Origin: Cheiracanthium punctorium
Taxonomy: Eukaryota; Arthropoda; Arachnida; Araneae; Cheiracanthiidae
Direction of reading: 5' to 3'
Length of the DNA stretch: 64,000 bases
Assembly (NCBI GenBank): GCA_038373885.1
Contig: JAWZYV010014418.1
Span: 620,001 to 684,000, forward strand
The stretch's first letter is position 1, and each line of letters begins with the position of its first letter. Positions 24,126 to 34,699 of the stretch are shown in pieces. Made by a program: the position numbers and the translations under genes. A model generated the notes under the pieces. That model did no database searches, was not told the DNA's origin, and worked only from the letters and a program-made list of their open reading frames with translations.

Positions 24126-24291
24126 CATTATATTGCAATGATCTCAGGTTATTACATATATGACGCAAATTTTAAGTCAAGAGTGAAATAATTTTGCTTT
24201 TTCTAGATTCCACATCACTGGAACTAATTCGAATTACACATGTGAGGAAATTTTTCGTTTCCTACCGTGCGAAGAACGGGCACGCAACTAG
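23087..24291 (+). mobile_element. Non-autonomous Helitron, copy B (complete)
   Basis: It starts A|TCTATATAAATAAAAC at 23087 and ends CCGTGCGAAGAACGGGCACG (hairpin), then CAACTAG at 24291, followed by T. It is about 1.2 kb, with no Rep/helicase ORF. It differs from copy A by a few substitutions and by shorter CTGT and different GT/T runs. Confidence 0.85.
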
Positions 24292-24448
24292 TAAAAAATA
24301 AAACAGATCACTCCTGGTTAAGCCCAAAACTAATAAAATATAGTGCTGACATTACGACCTCTGTTATTATTAAATCAAATAAACATTTGTGTATAAACTT
24401 TCATGCTTGAACGCATGTTTATTTTACCAGGGAGATGAATGCTTCTCA

Positions 24449-25041
24449 CTAAAAATGTTTTGCCGAATTGAACAAGATTTGTTTGATTAAACGGTTTGGT
24501 AGTTTATTTTTGTTGATTTGACAAAAGTTTTTTGCCGAGGAAATCAATTTAACAAAACGCCTTCGTCTAGAAAATCTGACTCCGAGTTTCTTTAAACTAC
24601 GTAGATACATATAAAAGCATTACACCAAAAAATGTAAATTTTAAAGAATAAAATGATTAGACTTGCCTCAGAAACTTTCGACTAATTCAGTAATCTCTCA
24701 ATCGATTAGTATGTCTTGTATTTGATATCACCCATAGTTCAACGTATGAATAAAAAGACGTTACTTACTCTTGTGTGAAATATGATCTTTCTTTCGTCTG
24801 AATCGCACCGCCCACTGATGCATGCGTAAGCTCATTGTTGGCAGCTTCTGATTGGTTCTAAATTTAAAAAAAACCGTTTTTGAGTTAAAGAAGGCGTTTT
24901 GTTAAATCGATTTCGTTGACAACAAAACTTTTGAGAAAAAACTTTTGTCAAATCAATAAAAAAAAACTACCAAACCGTTTAACACATATATATTAACACA
25001 TACCAAACAAATCTTGTTAAATTCCGCAAAACACTTTTTAG
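24449..25041. mobile_element. Foldback-type element with long terminal inverted repeats
   Basis: The left arm 24449-24563 and right arm 24900-25041 are inverted copies sharing AACGGTTTGGTAGTTT, TTGATTTGACAAAAGTTTT and TTTAACAAAACGCCTT. The right arm has extra bases (an ATATATTAACACAT insert and a CAACAAAACTTTTGAG stretch). The loop of about 335 bp has no ORF. The element ends near CTAAAAA/TTTTTAG. No target duplication was identified, so ends are approximate. Confidence 0.7.
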
Positions 25042-25147
25042 CGTGTACGTAGCATATTTGATGTATATTTACTAAGCATGAGGGTCGCAGGAAAGGAAAG
25101 GATAGTAGTGTGACAACCTCCCCGCCCCGCCCCACACACACACAATG

Positions 25148-26210
25148 AGGAATTTTTTGCCATGCAAAATGTATATTTTTCACTCTCTTATCGCACACAC
25201 GTATATATTGTTACGGAACTACTTTGCTTGTTTCTGGGTTCGTCGCTCTAAAGTCCAGTTGGTGTAGACAGTTGTAGTAAAAAGTCCACTGGTCAGGATG
25301 GAACACAACTTTATTGCTTCTTGAACTTCGTGGAACAATCAGCTGTACAAAATTCACAAGTACAATTAAACAGTAATGTGCTTTTGACAGTCTACTTAGA
25401 TCTGAATCTCTCACAAATGCTGTATTTCTCACACAAAATAAGTCACTTTCACAGGCGAAAAGTCAGTGAAAATATTCAAGGGATATCGTACACAATCCCT
25501 TAAGACACAGCCATGAAGAATTTGCACACAGCACTTTAAAAAGAGCTTCGGAAAGCAAGCCAAAACACAGCATCTATAGCACTATCAATTCACAAAGCAA
25601 GCGTACTCCCTCAGAGAGCTCTGTTCACAATACGGTGCTTACTCACACTCTCAAATATTGATCAACACTGAACTCTCGGAGCAGCGCGCTGGAGGAATTT
25701 ATAGAGGAGGCAGAGGCTGCGAGCAGCTTCCAGAAAAGTCTATTCCTCGAAGATTCTACATAAAGCGAGAATTTTGATTACGTCACAGAAGAGAAATGTT
25801 AGGTTATTATGCGTTTTAATGCATGAAAACCAACTTCCAGGCCCCATTGGGAAAATCGCGAAAAATGACCAAAATGTGGCCAAGCTTGGCGACTTTTGGC
25901 GAAATATCGCCAAATTTGGCCCCAAAAATAAGTCCCCAAAAGTGAAGAGAACGAGGCCCTAGGACCAATATTTCTCGAGATTTCTAGAAGCCCCATAGAA
26001 AAACATACGGGAAACCGAAACCTCTGTATCTCCGGTTCTAGTTGGCCGATTTTGATGCAACACAAAGCAAAATTTATCTATTTGAAGCGTAGAATACGAA
26101 TTTTAAACCATTTTAAGCCCCAGAGCAGCGGGTTGCCCCGAAAATTCGTAACAATATATGTGAGTGAGTCGTAACCCCCCGCCCATGAAAAATTTCTGGC
26201 TACGGCACTG
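25148..26210. mobile_element. GCGTAGCCAG-family repeat interrupted by a solo LTR
   Basis: 25148-25208 plus 26154-26210 match 41490-41605 as one continuous repeat: TTTTTTGCCAT..AAAATGTATAT..TTCACT, CACACAC, then GTCGTAA.CCCCC and AAAAATTTCTGGCTACG at the end. The LTR lies between the two halves here, while the 41.5 kb copy has none, so that copy is the empty-site equivalent. Confidence 0.75.
25209..26153 (-). repeat. Solo LTR (family L1), 945 bp
   Basis: Read on the minus strand it begins TGTTACGAATTTTCGGGGC and ends CGGAACTACCTT-side CCGTAACA, with TG/CA termini and matching TGTTACG/CGTAACA inverted ends. ATAT flanks both sides (25205-25208, 26154-26157), a possible 4-bp duplication. It has a TATA-like box (TATAAATTCC) and an AATAAAG polyadenylation signal downstream of it, as in U3-R-U5. 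No internal retroelement ORF adjoins it. A related copy is at 41961-42711. Confidence 0.82.
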
Positions 26211-26270
26211 TTAGGCATTTATTTTATCTTTATGCCTTAGTACATTATTAATAATAATATTTTTTCAGTA

Positions 26271-26930
26271 CAGGGTGTCTCAAAAACATTTAATTACAAA
26301 GTTCCGTAAATAAATGTACAGAATTTTATGGCATCGATTAAACTTTTCAAGAGATTAAGTCTAAATAAAAACAAAATTTGAATTTTGATGCTGTCGCCGT
26401 TAAAAATAAAAAACCTCCCAGTTAGTAAAATGTGTCCCATACATCAATAATGTGGTACACAAAATTTGAGCATTTTATCTAAAAAAGTGTTAGAGATATG
26501 AAATAAATATATGCCGACTTAAACTATTTTTCAATAGCTCTCCGAGGGTAAAGAATCACGTCAGATGAACACTTTTCAAGAGTCGTACATTAATTGCAAA
26601 AGAAAATAATAATTGCTTACATACAAACACACAAGCTTTTGCTATTATTGGTATTGTACAGCCCATCACGAACTTTGTTTAAACATCTCTGAGCTTTCTT
26701 ATGATGAAAGGCTGAAATTTTGCACATCATCAAATTGATGAATAGGCATATTTTACTAATTTCCGTAAGAGAGCGGTATAAAATTTAAATTTTGAATTTA
26801 TTCAGATTTAATCTCCTGAAAATTTAAATTGATACCATAAAACTCCGTGCCCTTGTATACGTAAATTTGTAATTTATTGTATCAATATTTAAGGAATGAA
26901 AGCTTAGGTCAGTGTTTTTGGGACACTCTA
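26271..26930. mobile_element. mariner-type MITE
   Basis: The termini CAGGGTGTCTCAAAAACA and, on the other strand, TAGAGTGTCCCAAAAACA are inverted repeats flanked by TA on both sides (26269-26270, 26931-26932). The subterminal regions also pair (TTACAAA..., ATAAAACTCCGT / AATTTTATGGCATC). It is 660 bp with no transposase. TA duplication and CAGGGTGT-type ends are typical of Tc1/mariner derivatives. Confidence 0.75.
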
Positions 26931-27799
26931 TATATTTATATACATATGCGTCAGATGCAAATTTTTATTAATCTTAGATTTTAAAAGACAACAGAATTCA
27001 TTACTTTAATGTTTATCAACTACTCGTATTTTGAAGGAAACGCGTGCGAATAAATAGATAAAGATAACCGGAAAAGCAAAACCGTTTACTTATATATATT
27101 TCAATACTTAAAAACAGGCGATATAACAGCAGTTCTGGTCAAATTAAATGAGTATGAAATACACAAATCACTGTTTTAATTTGATAGAACTTGTGATTTA
27201 ACAGCCTAGCTAAAATGTAACTAGGTTACAAGTAAAATGCCAAGTTCACGACACCTTTTGTCTTATGATAAAGGAGGAGATTAAAGAATAATAAACCTGT
27301 GGTCATCATCAAACGAATCGCATGCACTTTATTAAGTTTGACCTGCACACATCAAACACGATATACCTTGGCGAGTTCTTTTCTATTGAAGAGGAAAGAA
27401 TAATTTCATTTGAAAACAATAGGCGAGAGCCTTTGTCGGAAGGAAGACGATCTTATAAACAGATCCTGATATTGAGTTGATAAGAGGACTTGTGATGCTA
27501 TTTTTTTAAATGCCATCCCGTAAGTCATGTTTACATACGGCTAGCATTTAATAAGTAAACTGCTGGATTTATCAAAGAAGTTTGTATAATTAAAGATCAC
27601 AAGTATTTCCCATTGACATTTTTTCTTGAATTCACTTAAGTAATTGCCTTCTTGGGTTTGAATTCTTGGTTGATTATATTCATAGAAACTGAAGCTGTCT
27701 TGAAATTTAGATATTTTTATAGGAAAATTGCACTAGATAATGAAAAATCACGAAAAAAAACCCAAAAAGAAATATTCTTTGGATATCTGTTTTCTTTTG
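26931..27799. other. Non-coding AT-rich DNA
   Basis: No gene or element recognised; one 92-codon ORF near 27652 runs into the SINE and has no domain. Confidence 0.5.
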
Positions 27800-28024
27800 G
27801 TTTAAGGCAAAGCTACGCGAGGACTATCTACCTAAGGAGGGGGATGCCTTCAGCGAAGGACTTTTTAAGCAGTTCTAACGTATCTTCAAGGTATGTCTGG
27901 AGAAAACCTTCCGAATCTCCAGACCGTTAGATCCAAAGCCACACGAGAGGTCAGAAACCTGGTCCCACATACTTCAGCTCTCTCTTAATGCTCAGTGTCT
28001 TATCCACCGGGCCATTCGTCGGCT
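27800..28024 (-). repeat. SINE (family S1), most complete copy
   Basis: On the minus strand it begins with a tRNA-like head containing A box TGGCCCGGTGG and a B-box region CAGGTTTCTGACC. The S1 core follows (GGATCTAACGGTCTGGAG, GTTTTCTCCAGACATAC), then AGTCCTCGCGTAGCTTTGCC and an A-rich tail. This copy shows that family S1 is tRNA-derived. Confidence 0.75.
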
Positions 28025-28074
28025 CTTTGCATGAAGTTATCGCTCTTCATATGTAAACACGGCAAATGTCTGGA

Positions 28075-28129
28075 TATCTATCTATCTATATGTATATATA
28101 TATGTATATATGTAAGTGTATGTGTGTGT
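28075..28129. repeat. Simple repeat (TATC)n/(TATA)n/(TG)n
   Basis: Short runs of TATC, TA/TATG and GT one after another. Confidence 0.85.
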
Positions 28130-28359
28130 CCAAATTTTTATATGATTTATTTTATATAAGTTCGATCAGTTAACAAAATTGCAGATACTGTATAATGCTG
28201 AGCATTAACTCGAACTCATAGATTATATTATTTTAAGTTAAAAATTTTCTCTTTTAATGAACTTGATTAGTAGAGCTTGCTCAGATCATGTTCTCACTGT
28301 ACGTTTTTCAAACTGTAATTTGCCACTTATCACCCGTATTAGGAATGCGATATCGGTGG

Positions 28360-28367
28360 GTTTTTTA

Positions 28368-28400
<33 letters not shown>

Positions 28401-28410
28401 ATTTTTTTAA
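28360..28410. repeat. T-rich (TTTA)n simple repeat
   Basis: Runs of TTTAT and T. Confidence 0.85.
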
Positions 28411-28586
28411 ATATCGATGTTTTATCCATCGATCTATTGTAACCGATGTTTGTTTGACATCTACGTTTTTTCACATAGTCGTTTATATATTTTATGCTTT
28501 ATCAAATACGGAATATACTTAACCACTTTTTGTTAACTAGGGATGCGAAATTGATGTTTGTAAACTCAACAAAATGTGCTTAAGTA

Positions 28587-28840
28587 CAGGGTGATTATAA
28601 TTAAAGTTTCAAAACGGTATAAAAAAAGAACCACGGATCAGAATGACGCCAAATTTGAACGGAGTATTATTGAAGACGGGGAAAAGCGTATGGCATAAGA
28701 AAAAAAAAAACCAAGACTCCAAGAATCCTCGCGTAAGTGAAAATTTTGCTTATATATATATACGACTTTTCGAAACACATGCAGAAATATTTTAGACACT
28801 AATAAACATCACTCTAACGGTTTTAAACTATAATCCCTAA
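28587..28840. mobile_element. Possible mariner-like MITE
   Basis: The left end after TA reads CAGGGTGATTATAATTAAAG. On the other strand, near 28840, TAGGGATTATAGTTTAAAAC is a plausible inverted partner, and both are followed by AA.CGGT/AACCGTT. The ends are diverged and no clean target duplication is visible on the right. Confidence 0.4.
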
Positions 28841-29154
28841 CTATATATTACTCTTTGCCACATAAATTAATGAACAAACAAACACTACGCTACTTAATGT
28901 TGGTGAAAAATCCTCGCTTGTGGGCTAGAAGTAATATTTATTCGCGGTTGTAGTTCGATTCCAACCTATTATACGATACAGCAAACAAATGCTTTTAGGA
29001 CCCACTTTTTATGCCCAGGAATTGAAAAGAAATTTTACGGGACCTCAAAATTGAGTGCAAGAAAATGTATTTCCAATGTCATGCATTTGTATTTTCATTT
29101 TTCTGGGAAATTTTATCAAAATAAAGCAGGGGGAGAGGTTGTGTGCGTAATGAG

Positions 29155-29316
29155 CATAGCTGCCAACTCTTCCGGTTTTATCGGCTGATTTTCCATCACT
29201 AATTTTTACTGAGCAATTTAAGCTTAAAATAAGTCCAAATTTTAGATTCCAAATAGAACTGTTTAAAAATTGTGGTGGAAAATCTTCCGATAAAAACGGA
29301 AGAGTTGGCAGCTATG
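29155..29316. mobile_element. hAT-type MITE, 162 bp, perfect 8-bp target duplication
   Basis: Terminal inverted repeats of about 45 bp start CATAGCTGCCAACTCTTCCG and are nearly perfect. GTAATGAG lies directly outside on both sides (29147-29154, 29317-29324). With an 8-bp duplication and no coding capacity, this is a miniature hAT derivative. Confidence 0.92.
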
Positions 29317-29351
29317 GTAATGAGGGTTGGTGAAAGATGCTATTTATGAAA

Positions 29352-29528
29352 CAAAGTGGAACCTGTCTAAGGTGAGCATCCTAGGGAAGAACAAAATCAG
29401 TCACCTTTTAAGCGGTCGCCATGCTAAGGCTGTAAAATGTGATGGTTTTAAAGTAAATTGTACAAAAGTGGTCACTATAGACAGGTGGTCTCTTTATCAA
29501 GGTGGTCACTTTAGCAGGTTCCACTTTG
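29352..29528. mobile_element. pogo-like MITE (family P1), copy 1
   Basis: Its ends are CAAAGTGGAACCTG and the inverse CAGGTTCCACTTTG. TA follows the right end, and AA (probably a mutated TA) precedes the left. The interior shares GGGAAGAACAAAA, GTCACCTT, AAA.TGTGATGGT and GTCACTATAGACAG with 48972-49131. It is 177 bp. Confidence 0.8.
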
Positions 29529-31279
29529 TACTATTCTAGAATTTTTTTAAGGATAAAGTTAATTTACATAACTAAATATTCGTTTATAATTTTTTAGGTT
29601 AAAAAAATCGTCATCATTAAGCACTCTAATGCAAAGATAATATTTGAAAGACTTTAAAATTTTTGTATTTTTCTTGTTATACGTTTAATTTAGCTGTAAT
29701 AATTTACTAGTGTATCGTCACATTTTTAATGCAAATGTGAAAAGATAAAGGTATTATTAAAATAAATAATTAAATTTGTATGCTACTTAGAATTGTGTGT
29801 TGCGGATTTATAACCTCAACAAAATTTAGAAGCTTTCTAGTTGCAAATGGCAACTCTTTTATAATCGATGGAAAGCCTAGCTGCTTGTACAAATATTTTG
29901 CATGTATTTTGATTGATTCTGATTTTCAGTAGGTATGTCTGGTGTGAACATTTCCAACTCAGTATGTTTATAATTTTTTTTTTTTTTTTTTTTTTTTTAC
30001 TCATCATATTTTCATCACCTTGAAAAATATTTTTTACCAGAGAAGGGTTATTGTAATTAAGTTAAACAATTTCATTGTGCAAATATAGAATTTTTTTCCG
30101 GATAGTTTTTATATATACTGACTAGATTTACCGATTAATCGGTGATGGATGCATGCAAGGAAGATCAACTGCTTTTCCCTCTCAAATAAAAGAAAAAATT
30201 GGAGCTTTTTATCAGCTGTGTATATCCAATTATTAATTATTAACAAAAGTCTTTTAATATTCCAACATTGCTCTACATTTGGGAAATTTTTCAGTGAAGA
30301 ATAAAAATAAAAAATGCAACTGAATGCAGCTAATCGCTTTTTAAACCAAACCAATGAAAAAAGTCTTGAGAGACAGGATATATTTTTTTAATGACCCGAT
30401 CGTGCCGTGACTAATTTTTTTTTTTGTGTACGGACGTTTTATTAGTGAGTAACGTGTAATTACTAACGGAATTCGCTCGCCGACGTTTTCTAGAATTCGT
30501 CTCACTCACGTTGATTAGTAGAATTTCGGAGTGAGGCACTCCCCTACAATGCTAGAATTACGCTTTTCGTGGAATTTAAATATAGTGTTTAGTAAAAATC
30601 TCTCTAAACGCTCGCTCTTTTTTTTAATTGTTGTTGTTATTTTTGAATAAACAAAAAAGTGTTCGCCGTACTCTACAGCTTTACCGATATACACGAATCT
30701 CCCTGAGTGGTAGTTAAATCGAACGCTTGTTATTCTTGAAGCTGGTGCGTGATTTTGTGCGTGCTTCTTTTGCCGGATTCTGGTGCAAAAAATACCGGCT
30801 TTATCGCTTTTTAATATATATAGTTTAAGGGGTTGTTCCTTTTTATACCGCCTATATATTAGATCCCAGATTGAGAATGCTTATTTCAGAGCAATTTCTT
30901 CTAATGGCAGAGCAAAACCTGAAATTTAACGTATTTCAACCCTTTATTAATGCATCCTGTTTGGAAAGCGTGAATTAGATTGGTAAATTTGTGTTTTTCA
31001 ATGAGAATTTTAGAGGTGAGCCACTACCAAAGATTAAAAAAATGGAAAATAAGCGGTTTGAATCAGAAGCCATTTGTAATTCCTACTATTACTTATAGTT
31101 TAATAGTATAACTGAAGCTAAATCAATAAAACAACTAAATATTGAAAACCGCATAATGAATATAAAGAGGATTTTTAAATAAATCGATAAATATTTATAG
31201 GGTGGTAAACAGGATATGTTTAGACGGAACGAGAAAGAAGAATGGGAAAAGAAGAAAGTTAATTATTTTACGTGAATCC
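29529..31279. other. Non-coding DNA with T-run and a CpG-bearing patch
   Basis: T-run at 29970-29998. A moderately CpG-containing patch at about 30430-30580 (TTCGCTCGCCGACG, GTTTTCTAGAATTCGTC) has no ORF. At about 30800-30825 the minus strand reads CTATATATATTAAAAAGC, resembling some Helitron 5' ends, but no 3' end was found. Confidence 0.45.
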
Positions 31280-31287
31280 TGTATGAT

Positions 31288-31433
31288 CAGGCGCGTAGCC
31301 AGGAAAATTTTTCGGGGGGGGGGGGATATGAACTTATATGTGTATAAATAGACGGAATTTCATCACTAATCCAAAAATTTCGGGGCCAGGGGGGGGGGAT
31401 ATATCCCGATACCCCCCCCTGGCTACGCCCTTG
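31288..31433. mobile_element. hAT-type MITE (family G1), copy 1, perfect 8-bp target duplication
   Basis: The ends are CAGGCGCGTAGCCAGG and the inverse CAAGGGCGTAGCCAGG. TGTATGAT occurs on both sides (31280-31287, 31434-31441). Long G-runs after the left end and C-runs before the right end pair with each other. It is 146 bp with no ORF. Confidence 0.92.
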
Positions 31434-31534
31434 TGTATGATAATCGGTTTGTTGGATTTTTGGTAACTGTATTATGCTTGATATAACTAAACGTCTTAAA
31501 TAAGCTGAGTTTCCCATTTAATTTAACGTAATTT

Positions 31535-31610
31535 AGGGCCTGGCTAAGACTTTCGGAGGCCTAGGCTTAGCACTTTTTTGGAGCCCGTATACCGTTATAC
31601 CGTGATGGCA
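31535..31610. repeat. GGGCC-type element end
   Basis: TAGGGCCTGGCTAAGACTTT followed by GGAGGCCTAGGC resembles the ends at 31757 and 32562. Only one end recognised. Confidence 0.35.
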
Positions 31611-31756
31611 CTTACAGCCTCATCCACCGAACACCTTACACACGTATGAATCCAAACACATGAGCTACATTCATGGATAACCTGAAAAATAGTAATCTTA
31701 CGAATGACTTTAACATGCAGCTTTATATTTATCCGCGTGTAGCTTGGTAAATATCA

Positions 31757-32562
31757 GGCCCGGATTGACACTTTTGGGGGCCCTCGGTTAGAGATTGAGA
31801 AGGGGTTCCTTACTAGAAAATTTAGAGGAAATAGAATATTAAGATATGTCAGGCGCGCAGCCAGGAAACATTTTGTGTGAACTTATTGTGTATAAAAAGA
31901 CGGAATTTCTGCACGCCATAAATCTTATGATGACTAATCCAAAAATTTCGGGTTGGGGCATATCCCTATATCAACCCCCTGGCCACGCCCCTGGGATATG
32001 TAATACTTTAAAATCAGGCTTACGTGCCTAAAAAGCATATTCAGGCATTCGAATTCAGGCAGAAGCTGATATATAAAATTATTTTTTTAAAGTAGTATAT
32101 CCATTACTGGCAGGCTTCGCTGGGGCACTCTTTTGCTGGGGCCGTCGGCGATCGCCGGCCAGTTGACCTGGCCAGGTAAATAGGGTCGTTATAGTCACAG
32201 GGTACAGATATTTGTTTGCTGAGGAGTACATAAAGGGGATTTGGGGGTTCATTCCTTCCATTCGTCTCCATAAATTTGCAGTGCTTAGAAGTTATGCTTC
32301 AAAAGACGTCACATCGATGAATGCTCCAAAGTGGAATGCTTTGGAACTTCCGTGGCGCTTGTTCTATCCCTGGATTCAGTGTAAACAAACGCTTTAGCAC
32401 AGCAATGTGCGTTGTATAAGTGTATCTCTTTATTTATTGTCAGTATTGTTTTTAATGCTAATACTTTTAAAACTAGGACTTATATATTTTAATCATATTG
32501 GGGCCCTTAAAACTTGGGGCCCCTACGCCGAAGCCTTGTTCTTTGTGGTAGACTGGCCCTAG
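31757..32562. mobile_element. Possible hAT-like element with GGGCC termini, containing a nested MITE
   Basis: Left end CAGGCCCGGATTGACAC with GGGGGCCCTCGG. Right end on the other strand TAGGGCCAGTCTACCAC with GGGGCCCCAAG. These pair in layout and partly in sequence. The G1 MITE at 31850-31993 sits inside. No target duplication was seen, so the span is tentative. Confidence 0.45.
31850..31993. mobile_element. hAT-type MITE (family G1), copy 2
   Basis: CAGGCGCGCAGCCAGG left end and CCCTGGCCACGCCCCTG right end. The flanks AGATATGT (31842-31849) and GGATATGT (31994-32001) match at seven of eight. The interior shares AAAGACGGAATTTC and ACTAATCCAAAAATTTCGG with copy 1. Confidence 0.88.
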
Positions 32563-32879
32563 TTTTTGATTATTAAGATATTAAAATACCTTTCAGGTTT
32601 TTTTTTTTAAGTTTTCGAATTCAGGCAGAAGTCTTTTATTAATTATTGATGAAAACTGTTAAAAGTTGAAATGCAGTGATATCCGTGATATATTCATGCG
32701 GTTGATATTCTTTTCACTGTATAGGATTTCTGTTTCACACAGATTCGCTGTTCTCCTGTAAACCTTTATGGAGATACCAAATAGAATTTTTATACGCACA
32801 TAAAATTTATTAAAATAAACTAAACTGAGTGATACACAAAATTTTATGCTGACTCATGTAGTGAAATTTTGCATTTGTG
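32563..32879. other. Non-coding AT-rich DNA
   Basis: A short word TTCGAATTCAGGCAGAAG at about 32614 also occurs near 32050. No gene recognised. Confidence 0.5.
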
Positions 32880-33100
32880 TATAGTGAATAAAATATTTTG
32901 TTGATTTAACAAAATTTTGGTTGCTTCTATTTCAAAGAAATATATTTCTTGAATCAACAAAATTTTTTATATTTCAACGAAAAATTTTGTTCATTTCACA
33001 AAAAATTTTGTTAAAACCAACAAAATTATTCGGTTCAAATAGCGCCAATCAAATTTTTGTTGAGTCATCAAAATTTTGTTCAATTCAACAAAACATTTTT
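32880..33100. repeat. Degenerate array of (A)ACAAAATTTTGTT palindromic words
   Basis: About ten occurrences of CAACAAAATTTT or its near-complement, spaced roughly 15-30 bp, make a self-complementary patch. There is no simple unit length. Similar words (CAACAAAACTTTTG) occur in the foldback element at 24449-25041. Confidence 0.65.
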
Positions 33101-34699
33101 CCTTGTATTTTTCATGAAATTTCAATTTTATTTATCCAGTTTTTTCATAATAAATTTACTTAAAATGCATTTGCTAAATTTTTTATTGTCTTTTACTAAA
33201 AGGTATATAAACTATTACTAAATTTGCTTATACACATAAAAAATCGTTTTCTCTAAGATGCTTATTTCCTAATTTTGTTTTTTTAAAAATGGAGTGAGGA
33301 ACGTATAAAACAACATTTTAAACTTTATTTATTTATTTATTAGTCAATATACTAATTTGTAACTTAAAAAATAAGTTGAAATTTCAGTTTAAATAAGGGA
33401 ACTTCTTGCAAATAGAAAATGCATCTAAACACATTACGAGTATTGGATAATCAAAAATCTGTGAACTCTAATTGATAAAAGCTTACGTAATATCAAAATT
33501 TAAATGGAAGTTTAAAAAAATCATTTTCTGTTTCGTATGCTCCTTTTTATAAGTTTCGTCTTAAAAATAGTTTCTTATAGGAATTATCCGAATAAAAAAA
33601 TAATGTGTTTCTTGAAAGCTATGACAGAAATCATGCGAATCATATGTGTTCTTTGAGAATAAAAAAATTATATTTATAAATTCTTAAATTATCTTTAAAA
33701 TATTGTTAAAAATGTAAATGAAAATGCATGTAGCTTCAAAACATATTAAAATAGTCATGTGTATTTTCAAGACCGAAAATCATCAAAATGTAAAAGGGTA
33801 TCTTTACCCCAATTTCCGCACATTTATTTATATACTGATAGATAAATAAAGAAAGAAAAAAAGAAGATTTTCCATGCAACAAGACACATCCCTTCTTGAA
33901 ATTTTCACAAAAGACTTGTATACCAGTTTGAAGTGATCTAAAATTAATCAAAATTTTATGTCGATGCTTTGGCAGTGCATCTGTGTTAGAACATTTAAAG
34001 TTTCTAAAAATTCTCCAAAGCTCCGATGCTCCGAACTATTCATAAATACTTGATTTTAATTTCCTTTCCATTTACCAGAATAATTCCCTTTCTGAACCTT
34101 ACTTTGTTATTTCCTGGTGCGAAGGAAAAAGTAAATTCAAGTTTTCTGCTTTCGGTAACTTTAAAAACATTCTTTTTGCAACCGAAGGGGCATACTTGTC
34201 GAGAACTGTCACATTAAACTGTCGAAATGACGTCATTTTAAATCTGAAATTATAACTTTGTACCTCTTCTTAGATATAAATAACAAGCTTATTTCATCTT
34301 TTAAAAATATGTCTAAAATAAATAAAAGCATTTTCTTCCAGGCTCTGGTTCAAAATGCGTGTGGGCAGGAAAAGATGGTTTCTCTTTCCGAAGTCGTAAA
34401 TAATGGATTTGCTTTTTTTTCTGCAAGAGCTACATTTGAGTACAAAAGAGTTTGCAGATGTTTTGGTAAAAACGTTCTGTGTTGCTCTCGTTTCACTTTG
34501 AATCATTACTATATATATAATCTTAAAATTTGTACTTCTTATGTTAGAATTTTGTGCTACTTTTAAACGGGGGACAAAGCACACTTTTTAGCACAGTTTA
34601 ATCAACTTTAAAAACAACTTTTCAACTTACAAATCTTTAAACCGGTGAATAAACTTAAATTCTCTTCTTTCAAAAATCCTATTTCTACTAAAACCACGT
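33101..34699. other. AT-rich DNA without recognised gene
   Basis: The longest ORF is 102 codons at 34258-34566 (plus), tyrosine/phenylalanine/cysteine-rich and overlapped by an opposite ORF. It has no recognisable domain and I do not call it a gene. Confidence 0.5.

Larger units (their letters stand above)
19904..24313 (-). repeat. Inverted-repeat arm B (about 4.4 kb)
   Basis: Reverse complement of 6016-10428. It contains a truncated copy of the hAT-like MITE (19904-20577), the unclassified 2.5 kb interior and complete Helitron copy B. Since the MITE is intact with flanking target duplication only in arm A, arm B is the derived copy. Confidence 0.92.

Noticed and set aside
6016..24313. Inverted arms dismissed as an assembly or chimeric-read artefact
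   Set aside because: The arms differ by substitutions and microsatellite length, have different junctions, and one carries a truncated MITE. An artefact is still possible and is listed as a check, but the sequence does not favour it.
30795..30830. Helitron 5' end on the minus strand (CTATATATATTAAAAAGC)
   Set aside because: No matching 3' hairpin plus CTRR was found within a few kb, and the motif is AT-simple.
32079..32397. Small ORFs in the GC-richer patch near 32.1-32.4 kb
   Set aside because: No domain. They lie inside the probable GGGCC-ended element.
34258..34566. 102-codon ORF as a host gene
   Set aside because: Low-complexity composition, overlapped by an opposite ORF of similar length, no domain and no splice or promoter context.
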